A DNA stretch of 64,000 nt from Crambe crambe (Eukaryota > Porifera > Demospongiae > Poecilosclerida > Crambeidae): positions 1,005,488 through 1,069,487 of the forward strand of contig OZ004585.1 in the NCBI GenBank assembly GCA_963924555.1, read 5' to 3'. The notes under the pieces were generated by a model. The model made no database searches and was not told the DNA's origin. It worked only from the letters and a program-made list of their open reading frames with translations. Of this stretch, positions 46,201-57,210 are shown piece by piece (positions within the stretch are counted from its first letter, which is position 1; each line of letters begins with the position of its first letter). Both the position numbers and the translations under genes were made by a program.

Positions 46201-47621
46201 ATGATGACAAGGAGGAAGGCAGGCCAAAACTAGGAGAGCAGCTGCAAGAGTCTCAGAAAGAGGAACTGAGTGAGCTACTGCTGAAATTCAAACTGGGGTT
46301 CGGAGTGCAGCCAGGATATACAGACTTGGCTGAGCATAAAATTGAAACAGGTGATGCTAAACCAGTACGTTTACCTCCTTACAGGCTCCCACAGGCTTAT
46401 CAGGAAATGGTGAGAAAGGAACTCACTGAAATGCTGGAGTGTGGTATAATTGAACCATCCACAAGCAGCTGGGCATCACCAATAGTTCCTGTGAAAAAGA
46501 AGGACAACACCATCCGACTGTGTGTTGATTATCGCCGTTTAAACAGTGTTTCTACAATGGACGCCTATCCAATGCCTCGTGTAGATGACATGATCGATCA
46601 GATTGGTGGAGCTAAGTTTATTAGTACACTAGATCTTACTAAGGGTTATTGGCAGGTACCTGTAGCCGAGAAAGATCGGGAGAAAACTGCATTTTCCACT
46701 CCCTTCGGACTCTTCCAATTCACACGGATGCCGTTTGGTCTCCAAGGTGCTCCCGCCACCTTCCAGAGAATGGTGGACCGGCTTTTAAACGGACTTGGTG
46801 ATTTTGCTAATGCTTACATTGATGATGTTATTATCTATAGTAAAACATGGAAAGAACACTTGAATCACTTGGAGATTGTTTTGGACCGTCTGGTACAGGC
46901 TGGACTAAAAGCAAAACCAACGAAATGTCAACTAGGGATGGCCGAGTGTGTCTACCTGGGACATGTGATCGGAGGTGGGAAAGTGCAACCAGAACGTGCA
47001 AAGATACAGGCTATCAGTGACTTCACTCCTCCAACAACAAAGAAAGGAGTTCGTTCATTCCTGGGTATTACAGGGTATTATAGAAAATTTATTCCGCATT
47101 ATGCTACCATAGCCACCCCTCTAACTGATCTCACCCGAAAAAGCCAACCAAACAAAGTCGTCTGGACACCAGATTGTGCCGAATCCTTCCAGAAGTTAAA
47201 GAATGCTCTATGTTCAGTTCCCATACTACAAAGCCCGAATTTTGATGAGAAATTTATTCTGCAGACTGACGCCTCAGATAGGGGGATAGGTGCTGTCCTC
47301 AGTCAGTTGGATGAAGATGGTATGGACCATCCCGTATCTTACTTTAGCCGAAAATTGTTGCCAAGAGAAGAAAAATATGCAACTATCGAGAAGGAGTGCT
47401 TGGCTATCAAATTGGGAATTCATGCTTTCCGAACATATCTTACTGGCCGGTATTTTTCAATCCAAACTGACCATCGAGCTCTCGAATGGCTAGACCGAAT
47501 CAAAGATAGCAATGCTAGACTAACCAGGTGGAGTCTGTTCCTCCAGAGTTATAACTTTCATATCGAATATCGTCCAGGAAAGAGAAATGCTAATGCTGAT
47601 GCCCTCTCACGATCACCATAG
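43203..47621 (+). CDS. Gag-Pol polyprotein of the LTR retrotransposon
   Basis: 1472 codons in one frame from ATG 43203 (MTTRSGRTYR) to TAG. Gag occupies about residues 1-270. Two CCHC zinc knuckles follow (CHACGREGHLARNC at 44018, CYNCGKTGHIATNC at 44152). Aspartic protease DTGCSRTMV is at 44286. Integrase has an HHCC finger (HAIPLAGHLG..CRSCETC, 45098-45225) and a DDE core (MDIVGPL 45303; LTDQGSNF 45478; GLVERFNKTL 45583), then a GPY-like motif (WQGPYEMIKPVGKVNY, 46003). RT has YIDDVIIYSK at about 46817, with no Ty3-typical RT upstream of integrase. RNase H has LQTDASDRGIGAVLSQ at 47261 and ends with NADALSRSP. No frameshift or stop separates gag and pol, so Gag and Pol must be made as one chain and cut by the protease. 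It looks fully competent. Confidence 0.93.
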   Translation: MTTRSGRTYRRASPENISMTESESVDTASSAGDMVKVLMADRERREEQMQRLMDLLEASVGRDRTAPLAAAPTTVTVTEKVKVAKLTDQDDIEAYLTTFERLMEAYSVERRKWACQLAPQLSGRAQKAYAALPSAEANDYEQLKKAILKRYDINEETYRQRFRSTRKKSDESHRELVVRLQDLRQKWMQKYSTVEQIGDVIVMEQFLNSLTPDLRVWIRERKPETTSEAGELADQYEQARKSTLGVGSGNSKEGVQRRDHKKDATRSETRRCHACGREGHLARNCSIRRDGESQPKENCLKEPVIPKKEKGDRVVKCYNCGKTGHIATNCPSNALFCSNSAEDWSTQSGVIEGTAVPDIVLDTGCSRTMVRQDLVAEEKLLEGEAVTIRCAHGDMDLYPLAKVEMELNGTRIETIAAVSDHLHVSALLGTDVPELIQLLGTAAKNSNIGKIEEAMVITRAQARRKEDEEATQRSKEEESGVQVNPLIEQRREEITDCPDQPSVGSGVEMLGSNLSDDLFHPGRSREKKTRREKRQERHKHGLVRAKDQPRRQASLNTPDKVTKDDLQRMQKEDPTLAVVREMANETTTPQVNSFYWEDGLMYRKWQPRGQEKEEVDQIILPKECRQKVLELAHAIPLAGHLGKKKTTERITRRFYWPTLHRDIADYCRSCETCQKFRREQPPQAPMIPLPIVDEPFARIAMDIVGPLPRSRAGNRYVLVICDYATRYPEAVALKSIDAENVAEELVKLFSRVGIPREILTDQGSNFTSKLLAEMYCLLHIKALRTSPYHPQCDGLVERFNKTLKEMLRKTAKEEGKDWDKLLPYILFAYREVPQESTGFSPFELLYGREVRGPLDVLKETWETPEKSDENVLSYITMIREKLQSMMDHVQDNLRVANHNQKTWYDKNSRQRTFQRGDQVLVLLPTSSSKLLAQWQGPYEMIKPVGKVNYQVQMHDHRKKTRILHVNMLRRWHTPSSPNYLTKEIHHGNSEEMADDIPSWNDDKEEGRPKLGEQLQESQKEELSELLLKFKLGFGVQPGYTDLAEHKIETGDAKPVRLPPYRLPQAYQEMVRKELTEMLECGIIEPSTSSWASPIVPVKKKDNTIRLCVDYRRLNSVSTMDAYPMPRVDDMIDQIGGAKFISTLDLTKGYWQVPVAEKDREKTAFSTPFGLFQFTRMPFGLQGAPATFQRMVDRLLNGLGDFANAYIDDVIIYSKTWKEHLNHLEIVLDRLVQAGLKAKPTKCQLGMAECVYLGHVIGGGKVQPERAKIQAISDFTPPTTKKGVRSFLGITGYYRKFIPHYATIATPLTDLTRKSQPNKVVWTPDCAESFQKLKNALCSVPILQSPNFDEKFILQTDASDRGIGAVLSQLDEDGMDHPVSYFSRKLLPREEKYATIEKECLAIKLGIHAFRTYLTGRYFSIQTDHRALEWLDRIKDSNARLTRWSLFLQSYNFHIEYRPGKRNANADALSRSP

Positions 47622-47644
47622 GCGCATCAAACAAGTTTGATGCT

Positions 47645-47661
47645 GGAAAAGGAGGGGGAAA
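47645..47661 (+). promoter_or_regulatory. Polypurine tract
   Basis: ggaaaaggagggggaaa directly before the 3' LTR; plus-strand primer site. Confidence 0.85.
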
Positions 47662-47991
47662 TGTAATGGATTGATGGGTTAGTTTGTGCAATCATTTCAT
47701 TAATTAATTACTTTTGTGCTGTGTGTGCTTTTTGTTGAGACAGGCTTTTTCTTGTTTCTAGATTTGTCATTTGTGCATTATGTAATGGGATAGTGGTTAT
47801 TGGTTTTGTGCATATCTTTTCCTGTTTTACTTGGTTGTGCGTGTTTTTTCTTGTTTTAGTCCTTTTTATATAAATAGGAGCTTAGTTGAACTGGATAGTT
47901 AGTTGAGAATTTGTGCTCTAGTCAGTGTCGTTCGTTATTCTATCAATTAAAATTTAATATACTTGCAAACTCCCGCTCCGGGTCCTCTACA
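47662..47991 (+). repeat. 3' LTR
   Basis: 330 bases, identical to the 5' LTR except A at 47950. Followed by the target duplication ataag (47992-47996). Confidence 0.95.
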
Positions 47992-47996
47992 ATAAG

Positions 47997-48900
47997 CAAG
48001 AACTCATCTAAAACTCATAGATGCAAGGAAGAAGTGACTGTTATGGTACATTCAAATTCCATAGTAGTTTTATGTCAATAGACATTCTGATAAAGGTGGG
48101 ACTGCCCCCCTCCCCAATGTAAAATTGTTTCCAAAATAATTTTTTCAGCTTTTATTACATGATGCACATTAATGGAGAGGGGAGGCATATCCTGTTTCAC
48201 AGGGTCTCAGTCCTCCCTGTCAGCTTTACTCTCACTGTCACTGTCACTGAAATAGTTTGAATCTCTTACACTAGCATCTAACAGCTGTGGAGAGATGACC
48301 TCAGAAACCAATGTGGTAGAGATACAGTGGAATATGGTCAGACTTCAGGATAAGCTAAATCAAATTTGGTGAAGGTCACATGGGAGGGGTAGGGGGGAGG
48401 GGGAGGTAGAGGACAGTTAAGTGTTTGTTACCTGGGCACAAGAAAGATATAGTAGGCTAGTTGCTAGAAACCAAACTGGGCTTTGCCTTTTTCTAAACTT
48501 CCAAACAGGATGTGGATTCAGTCACTTTTCTCTATATACCTGTAAGATCTATTTGGGTCTGCTCAAAACATACAAACCTTGAGGAATGGCACCTTCAAAA
48601 ATGTACTGAAAGTCTACATGAAAAAAAGTGCCTACTCAACGATAATTGAGGATGCCTGACCCGACCCCCCCCCCCCCCCCCCCCCCCCCCCGAAGGTCAC
48701 ATGCATGAATTAATGAGTGTGAGGACTTGTAACATTTCCACATTGATTCAGTAGGTGTTGGTAAGCCATCTAGATAACAATCTGATGGTGTCCATGCAAT
48801 TAAAGTACATGGCTGAGGAGTTTCATGGGTATGAATTTAAATCTTGTCTCAACATGGTTACCATGGTTTATGCAGTAAAACCTTCGCTTCGTATGCGTTG
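47997..48900. repeat. Segmental duplication, copy 1 (interrupted by the LTR element)
   Basis: Together with 42760-42811 this matches 53775-56460: gcaagaactcatctaaaactcatagatgc.., gtagttttatgtcaatagacattc, gagatgacctcagaaaccaatgtgg, gtggaatatggtcagacttcagg, cacaagaaagat, gcctactcaac. No gene recognised. The repeat is followed by a few hundred bases without a gene. Confidence 0.8.
48665..48691. repeat. Homopolymer C27
   Basis: 27 consecutive C in duplication copy 1. The other copy at 56225 has only a short C stretch (cccgacccctccc), so the run expanded after the duplication, or its length is an assembly artefact. Confidence 0.9.
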
Positions 48901-50100
48901 CAATATATCGCTCGCGCGTAGTGTAACAAACCTCTATTTAATTTTAATTTTAAATGCTTGATAGTGAATACGACGTGACAGTGGTATATAAGAGACGATA
49001 AAGATACACTGAGGATCACCAGCTTGAAACCAGAGTCCTACAAGGATGATTGGCTGAACACTCATGGGCATAATTAATGAAAAGTGTGGGGGGTTGTGGG
49101 GTCAAATGTTTCTACAAAATGTTGCCAAATTATTTCTCTCAGCTTCTTTTCTGTGGAGAGTTCCAAATAAAGCACACTGAGCAGCATGGCTTATAATTAT
49201 TGTAGTAAGATTAGTATTTACACACTATTCTTGCTGTTCAACTGTCGTTTAATGGTTATTCTCAGCATAGCTTGATTGAAGTATGTGTACTGGATTCTCT
49301 CATTGTTTGGAAGCCTCAAAGTCTTAGTTCTGAGATTCTCCTTCACCATGGCTCTCTCTTTGACACTTCAAACGAAGCACTAGTTCGTGTACCTTGCAAT
49401 CTCTGTTGTTTTTGTTCACTGCTGTCTTTTTAGTCAGTTCTCTGCATGTGATAATGGGCTTGATTTGTTGGCAAAGATGGCCAAGAATCATCAGTACTAG
49501 AGTCATCGCGTAACTGCGAGCCTGAGCTGAGCCTGTCTGTTTGTCCTTAGCACTTTGTCTAGCTAGCCGGCTAGAGCTAAATTAATGCACGTGCTCGATA
49601 CGCATCATCGTGCATCATTGCGCGTGCGCGTGAAACGTACCACCATCGCCGATCATAGTCGCTTCCAGCACTGCGCCTCGGCACTTCGGTGCCGAGGCAA
49701 AAAAAAAAGTACATGTGGTGACCGTGAGCAGCTGGAAGGATGACCAGTTTTAGTTACCCTTCAATGGTTAGGGAATTTCACGTCTACAGGAAGCTTCAGA
49801 TGAAGTTCTGAAATACTTGTAGAGAGCCATCGGGAAAGATCGAGGTCAAAGTACTCCGTAATGACTAATGCACCTGCGCTAAAATTAATAGGCTACTATA
49901 CTATCGATCTTTTTTTGAGTGTTAAAAATTCCGTGAAATTCAGACCACAAAAACCATGAAATTGAAATCCCTTGCCCATACGGTAAGTACTCTGGGTGGT
50001 AATGATTAGATTTCTAATCAAACTTGTTGTGCTAGGCCATGTACAGTGGTTGATTCCATTAAATTTGCAATGAAATTTGTACCCAGGCCCTGCTTTTTTT
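48900..50100. other. No gene recognised
   Basis: No supported exon. A compact GC-rich spot near 49615-49705 (gcgtgcgcgtg, gcctcggcacttcggtgccgagg) contains a short palindrome ctcggcac/gtgccgag. Confidence 0.5.
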
Positions 50101-50204
50101 TTCATGGGGCGGTGGAAAAGGATCTGGTATCAATTGCATGGGCATGTGCTTAAGGTGGTGGGTGACCCTTTACATGTTTTAAAAATACAAATTTCAAAAA
50201 TCCA

Positions 50205-50350
50205 TAAAAGTGATTTTGTTTCCCAAAATTTACATAGCCTCTTATCAAAGGTCTTAACTGTGGCTTTGGAGTTGGGCTACTTGAAAGGAGGCTATGTAAA
50301 TTTTGGTTTTAGTATTTTGATGTTGCAAGACCACTGCAATCTGCTATAAA
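50205..50350. repeat. ACATAGCCTC / GAGGCTATGT repeat module, copy 1
   Basis: aaaatttacatagcctctt and ggaggctatgtaaattttgg face each other, followed by gttgcaagaccactgcaatctgct. The same set, in alternating orientation, fills 56470-56790. Confidence 0.8.
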
Positions 50351-50359
50351 TGCAGGCTA

Positions 50360-53325
50360 TGGATGCATTAAGAGTATAGCTGCAGCAGTGGTCTAGGTTC
50401 AGCTTCCCATATCTTGAAAAAATTGTTTTCTAAAACCCCGAGGTAGATCTCTTTGGTGTAGTGAGTACTGGCTATGTGAGACGAGTGAGTGCACAGCCCG
50501 CTTGTTCAGTGTGGAGGCAATAGATCAGCTTATTTCGCTAGGCGGTTGTTTGTTGACAATCAAATGATTGGATGACAACAAAAATTGATGCTTACAAGAT
50601 GAAGTCAAGCAGAGAGTAGCTGATGATAACCTAGTTTCTCTGTAGCTAGCTAGCACTTACTATGGTGTAGCCTCTGACATTGAAATTGCACACCAAATTT
50701 TGCAGAGAAGAATTTCATGTGATAATTTATAATGATCATGTGACTTATTTATAGCAAGGGATCTGATTGGTTCTGCCTACATTCCTGCAGGGATCCAGAA
50801 AACCTACACCAGACTCCTTTCCCCCTCTTCTTTCTTTCTTCCTCCCTTCGTTCTGCGTGCGCATGCAAGTATGTGTGTGTGTGCAAAGTATAGTGAGGGG
50901 AAAAGGAGTCTGGCTAGTGGGATTAGTGTAAATCCTGGATGATGTTATGAAGAAAGAAGAGGTCAAGGTACAAATTAAGAGATACACTGCTAAAGGTCAC
51001 AACAGAACTTCACATCACCATGTGAGTCATGCTAAAACAACATGTCAAAGGCTGTGTAAAAAGCATAGAGGGACTTAAACTCTTATGAGAGAGAGAGAGA
51101 GCCTGCAAGCTGTTAGTCTGTAGTGTACTCTCTCCACCAGCTAGTAAGAGACTAATTTTAGTGACAGAAGTACAACAATTAAAACTACAACTGACACTTC
51201 CACCCACTTTTAAGGTTACCATGGCAAATATCAAGTCATCATCACAAAAACATTAAGCAATTAAGATGGCACACTTCTCTACTTGTCATGTCAAGCTCAA
51301 ATGAAGGAGCCACATACACACATTAATGGAGGGAAGGGTTTAGCAGCGAGATTTTTTGGGGGTGGGGTGGGGGTCATGCTAAATCATGCAATCATGTGAT
51401 TGGCACATTTACATGATTCTTTACCAGTTTGAGATCTCTTTTGTTGTTTTTGATAGTGTTATTCCCCTTAAATGTAACTGGGTGCAGTGGTTGATGTGCT
51501 AAGTGTGTGCAACACATTCAGTTCTCTTGATACACACTCCTAACAAAAGCAGCATTAGGACCACAACTGCATTAGTTACTAATGAGATAATGTTTCCTAA
51601 CATGAACACTCTATCTAATATCTGTCTTTTCATTCCTGTTGGAACTTCATCTGCTGAGTACACAACATTGATGAAGATGTCACTTCTGGAATCAAATATA
51701 GGAGACTTAATGACACTGGAATCACCAACAAAATTAGTATTGTGTGCTTCTAAGTTATTTCCAAGGGGGAGGGAGTGCTTCTAAACCCACATGTCTGGAC
51801 TATAAACACAAGGACACTAGTGGTTCACAACATGACAGGTGTATCCTAGTGATGTGGCTTGCCACACCTCTTTTTCTGGAAATTTAGCTGCATGCCATCT
51901 CCATGAAACATCACAGCTGCACTGAGCATGATAGGAATAATAAAAGTGATCTGGCTAGCTGTTACTACACCAAGAGGATCTTGTACTGATTACCTAAAGA
52001 CTCGTAGCCTGAGCACAGAAATGCAAATACAGTAACAATTGTCTTGCATCAGGCAGGGATAGGTGGTGGCCTTGAAGTATTTGTGGCTGGGGAACAATAA
52101 AATGTTTTCATAGTCCTATTATTCTTAGCCACTAGCTATTCCAGAGCTACTGCCCATCTCTGTCTTATACTTGACAACTGCAAACTACTGTAGCATTTAA
52201 CTCTTATGAGAGAGAGCTTGCAAGGGTTGAAAGGCTCTCAGTCTGTAGTATGTTAGATGAAGAGGCAGGCACAACAACCACTACTGACAGATCAGATACA
52301 CTTGCCATGAAAACACGGTTATGATTATGGCAGATAACACCAATGTTCATCATCACACTCCAACTGAAAAAATAAAACACCCCTTAGATGCAAGCCTGAA
52401 TCACAATAACTACTAGAGAGCCAAGTATTATGTTTGGGGTGGGTTCAGATCAAGAAGTATCTGCATGTGAGCAAGCCATTTCTCTATTGCAGCTGTGAGC
52501 ATAGCAAGCACACATTAGGGAGTCAAATGGGATATTTGAGATGTATTGTACATTCTTACATTGCAGCTTTTTTCGTGATGACCTTGGGTAAACTGAGCAT
52601 GCCATAATGCTTTGCATTTCCCTAGTAGCTATACAACCATTAATGCAATACACGTTTGTTTATCAACAGTGAGGTGCTGCAGGTATGTCCATGGTAGCTA
52701 TGAAACACTTTGAGATGAGGGAGGGTGGTGCTCCATCTGGGAAGAGGGGGAGGGGAAGGGGTTGAGGACCTGAGTGCTTCTAAACTCCATTAGTGAAGAC
52801 TATAAACACAAGGACACACTAGTGGTCACAACATGACATGTTAACAGTGCAGATGAGGATAGACCGTTTTTGTAATTAAAATGGGATATCACACCCCATT
52901 TTTGCAAGTAGTTGTACCATCTACACACACACACACACACGTATTCTAGCTGACTACAAATCTCCAACTTTTTATCCTTAAGGGTGGTCTGACAACCCTG
53001 CCCATTATGGTTGCCAAGGAAGCCAATCTCTATAAAACTCCACAAAACTACGATTTTTACCCAAGATATGGCAAGAGATAAAACACTATTTCTCATCAAT
53101 CACTCAAATTCAGTAGCTGATTTTTGGTCAACTATTTTTTATCCCTATTCTCCACAAGCATTAATTTGTTGATCCCTAGTTACTTTTTTTATATTCACAA
53201 TCATAACATTCACAACACAGCTTGCTATTAGGTGAGATATGACCCTATGTAATTTTGCAGGAAAAATATTTGGCTTGTGTAATAATTTTTAATTGAACTC
53301 ACAATATCTTGGTAGCTATAATAAT
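50360..53325. other. No gene recognised; local duplications
   Basis: 51080-51130 and 52198-52245 share actcttatgagagaga..cagtctgtagta; 51775-51835 and 52770-52840 share gtgcttctaaac..gactataaacacaaggacac. A short (AC)n run is at 52923-52940. Frames are short and unsupported. Confidence 0.5.
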
Positions 53326-53329
53326 AATG

Positions 53330-53560
53330 AGTGCAAAAACTAAATAAAAAGTGAAGTAGGGATAATCATAAAATTTAGTTGCATTCCTATCACTCCTAGC
53401 CCTCCTAATTTCAATAACCACACCCATATATATCACCCAACTTAAAATCCCTACTCTTCACTCCCCCTTCAGCAATAAGTGAGTCAAGTGACCCCTTACC
53501 CATCACCAAACTCAAGAATCACAGCTATAATATTATTACATAAACTATTATTCCTACTTC
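53330..53560. mobile_element. Diverged AAGTAGGGAT repeat copy
   Basis: gtgcaaaaactaaataaaaagtgaagtagggat followed by gtgaccccttacccatca and attattcctacttcattcc is the left arm of the 34.14-kb palindrome in diverged form. Confidence 0.65.
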
Positions 53561-53774
53561 ATTCCTAGGGAAAAATTGACATAAACCCTACATTGCTGCA
53601 AGGTGTAGCCAAAAAGGATAGTATGGCAGCAGCAATGTAGGGTTTATGTCAATTTTATGACAGTTAGCAGAGCAGTCCATGCAGCGATGTAGGGTCAGTA
53701 CATAGCCAGCACTTTATAGTCATGTACTCAAGCCTACATCACTCTTTCATTTAGAAGAAATGTTTTTATTCTCA

Positions 53775-56460
53775 TATCATTATGTAAGTGTTGATTTTCA
53801 CCCCCTCAACAGGTTCAATTTTACCAGTGGATCATGAAACATGAGCAAGAACTCATCTAAAACTCATAGATGCAAGGAAGTGACTGTTATGGTACATTTG
53901 AATTCTATAGTAGTTTTATGTCAATAGACATTCTTTCATACTTGTTTATGCACATTACATTATCTGTTTGATCACTGAAATAGTTTGAATCTCTTGCACT
54001 AGCATCTAATACAGAGTCCATATCTTCACAGCTGCCTGATGATGCTGTGGAGAGATGACCTCAGAAACCAATGTGGTAGAGATATAGTGGAATTAGGCTT
54101 AGGTAGATTATGCTCAAGATTTCTCCAGTTATTCTATTCCACAATGCTCCAAAATGCTACCTTCAAATGCACCAATTATTCCCTAAAATGCACCGATTAT
54201 TCCCACTATTATTCTTAAATAAGCTAATGATTATGCTTCCCCAGTCCACCAGTAGCAGAGCTAGAAGTAGCTTAGCCATTGCCATAAACTAACAGCTGCA
54301 TGTAGTTATTCATAATAATGATTCAGGTCTAAGGTATTGATATAGCTAGACACTGTCACAGTGTAGCAAGAAACCATCTCAGGCAGTAGAGAGTGACAAA
54401 AGTCTTTGTTTTCAGGCTTACAGAAGCTCCAATTATTCTCATTATGCTCAAAATATGCCCCATTATTCTGGCATTATGCTTGATTCCAGGAAGTCCCAAT
54501 TATTCCCAAAATTATGCTGGCATAATCTACCTAGGGTGTCTTGATTCGGTGGAATGGACTAGTGGAATGGAATAGTGGAATGGAATACTGGAATGCTTCA
54601 GAGGGCATACCTTATCAAGATCATCCAGCACATTATTGTCTAGATTGAATATACTGGAATCTAAGATTTAGATTATTAACACATGTTCCGACTTTGGCTT
54701 CCATGTTCTATTATTGCATGGGTATTAAATCTGTGCCACAATTGTACCAATTCAGATGCAGGAATCTATAGCATATATCAGCAGTTAAAAGTGGATGTAG
54801 CAGCTTTGTACAGTGCACAAGAGGAGACGTGATCATGTTGATCATGTTGGGATGTTTGCTGAGTAACATATCTACATATCACTTGAAGGTAGCTAGTAGG
54901 GCCATGGATTGGGAACAGTGGAATGGAATACTGGACTAGAATACTACCAATACTATTGATCTAGCTAGTAGCTAGCTAGCTATTAGGCCCAGTTAACCTA
55001 TAATTCATTTCTTCAATGCTAACAAACGTGTATGATAGCTAATTAAGTGATTGTTATCACTGAAACCTAATATAGAACTTGTAAGATCCCAGATAAATAA
55101 TGCTGGCATCATTTTTTTGAGTAGCTATATATCTAGAAATGTTGAGTAATATTAGTTTATAGTGTTGTCAATGAGTAATATCTGAGAATTATAGTTTATA
55201 GCTACAGTATCAGTCTGACCAGATGGTAATATGGAATGTGGATGTGGGATTCAGCATGTGACAGATACAATACTCAAGAGCTGCATGCCTATTAGCTACC
55301 TTCAAGTGATATGTAGATATGTATTTTCATTACTCAGCAAACATCCTCAGGGAACTATAGGTGATCAACATAATCACATCTCTTGTGTTGTGCACTCCAA
55401 CCCTCTGCAAAAGCAATTTTTTCATGGTTATATTTAACACAAAGCTGCTATATCCACCTTTAACTGCATCACACTGATGCATCTGAATTGGTACAATTGT
55501 TGCTAGCAATCACAGATTTAAGAGTCAACAGATTTAAGAGTCAAGCTATGATCAGCCCATAGATACACCATGATTAGCCTAACTGTTACCAAACTTCACA
55601 CAACAACCAAATGCCACATGCTTAAATTTTCTTCTTCTTCTCTTCCTCCCACGCGTACCTTTTTCGATCCACCTGCAAAGTGCATGCATGTACGTGCCAG
55701 GGAACGGGGCTAGCATGCAAATCGAGCAAGCCACTGAAGTCTCCAAAGTTGAACGCGCTGGACAATCATGATGAAATAAGCCTTTAAGTTTTAGAGCATT
55801 CCACCATTCCAGTATTCCATTCCACTATTCCATTCCACTAGTCCATTCCACCGAATCAAGACACCCATCTACCTAAACCTAAGTGGAATATGGTCAGACT
55901 TCAGGATAAGCTAAATCAAATTTGGTGAAGGTCACATGGGAGGGACAGTTAAGTGTTTAATAATTTTACCTGGGCACAAGAAAGATCTAGTAAGCTAGTT
56001 GCTAGAAAGCAAACCAGTTTTAGCTGGGCTTTGAAATTCAACCTTTTTTTAAACCTCTAAACAGGATGGGGATCAATTGGGTTCAGTCACTTTTCCAGAG
56101 ATCTATCTATTTGGGTCTGCTCAAAGCATACAAACCTTGAGGAATCCATGGCACCTTCAAAAAAAAACTGAAAATCTATGTGAATAAAAAGTGCCTACTC
56201 AACAATAATTGAGAATGTCCAACCCGACCCCTCCCGAAGGTCACAAAATGAGTGGAGTGAGGGGGCGTCCATTACACAGTCCCTGTATAGTTGCTCTCCA
56301 TCATTCCTACTGAATAACTTCTCACTCAGAGAGGGTGGGGCAGTCCTGTCTAGCATGCAATGTTTGTGATTAAAGTACATGGCTGGGAGTTTTGTAGGTA
56401 TGGTGGAACTTCTACAATCAGTATGGCTAGTCATTGGTCAGTCAAGGTTTATGCAGTAAA
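53775..56460. repeat. Segmental duplication, copy 2
   Basis: Homologous to 42760-42811 plus 47997-48900. It lacks the LTR element (aacatgagcaagaactc is the site corresponding to ataag) but has its own 1.79-kb insertion at 54094-55881. Confidence 0.8.
54094..55881. mobile_element. 1.79-kb non-autonomous hAT-like element
   Basis: Ends TAGGCTTAGGTAGAT (left) and its inverse with one change (right, atctacctaaaccta). The 8-bp target duplication AGTGGAAT is at 54086-54093 and 55882-55889. Copy 1 of the duplication has the uninterrupted agtggaatatgg (about 48330). Long subterminal inverted parts follow (ttgattcggtggaatggactagtggaat near 54541 and inverted near 55835; acatatctacatatcacttgaa near 54868 and inverted near 55305). 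No transposase frame. Confidence 0.85.
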
Positions 56461-56469
56461 ACCGCATGC

Positions 56470-56800
56470 ATTAAGTTTACATAGCCTCATACCCAGCCCT
56501 GCATTTTACAGCAGATTGCAGTGATCTTGCAATACAAATCCAGAACAGCAAAACCAAAAATTTACATAGCCTCCTTTCAAGTAGCCCAACTCCAAAGCCA
56601 TTTGAAAGGAGACTATGTAAATTTTGGTTTTGCTGTTCTGGATTTCATGTTGCAAGATCACTGCAATCTGCTGTACACACATCAAATCAAGAACAGCAAA
56701 ACCAAAATTTACATAGCCTTGTGGCTTAGTGGTGGCATAGCCTCTTATCAATGTGGCTTTGTACTTGAAAGGAGGCTATGTAAATATTGGCCACATTTAT
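56470..56800. repeat. ACATAGCCTC / GAGGCTATGT module, several alternating copies
   Basis: At least five alternating copies of tttacatagcctc and gaggctatgtaaattt, with ttgcaagatcactgcaatctgct and its inverse between. The region can fold on itself repeatedly. Confidence 0.85.
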
Positions 56801-57210
56801 GCAGTGATCTTGCAAGTTAACCAATGGGTGCCTGCAGCTGTGGTCTAGGTATGATAAAGGGTCTCGCTCAAGACTAGTTTACACACTACAAGGTCCTGTA
56901 TGCTTAATAGTAATATTTCCTCTGTGCAAACCAACTTTCCAGTATAGTCCCACAGTTACGAGCTGCCTGCTTGGTGGCTATACTAAATTCTGGAATGATA
57001 AGTGCTCCTCTGCCAACAGGAAACAAGGAATATGCTAATCATTCTACCCAAATGTAGCCAAGTGAACTAGCTACCTGCAGCAGAAAAAATTTCGCTTTGG
57101 TGTTAAACACTGTCACTTCTTTCTAGAATTACACTGTGACCAAAATTGGCCTGCTGTTTGGAACTATCCTACCTTAGGTACATTATAGTTAGCTAGCTGG
57201 TAATTCACAC

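Larger units (their letters stand above)
42817..47991 (+). mobile_element. Intact Ty3-type LTR retrotransposon with integrase before RT (Gmr1-like order)
   Basis: Complete element of 5175 bases: 330-base LTRs (TG..CA) differing at one base, tRNA-Leu-type primer site, one long open frame, polypurine tract, and 5-bp target duplication. A duplicated locus at 53775-53870 gives the related empty site. Pol order is protease, integrase, RT, RNase H, as in Ty1/copia, while the RT and integrase motifs are of Ty3 type. This combination defines Gmr1-like elements. Confidence 0.92.

Noticed and set aside
40822-48691. G27 and C27 runs as functional G-quadruplex or i-motif sites
   Set aside because: Pure homopolymers of equal length may be assembly or sequencing artefacts; no conserved spaced G-tracts.
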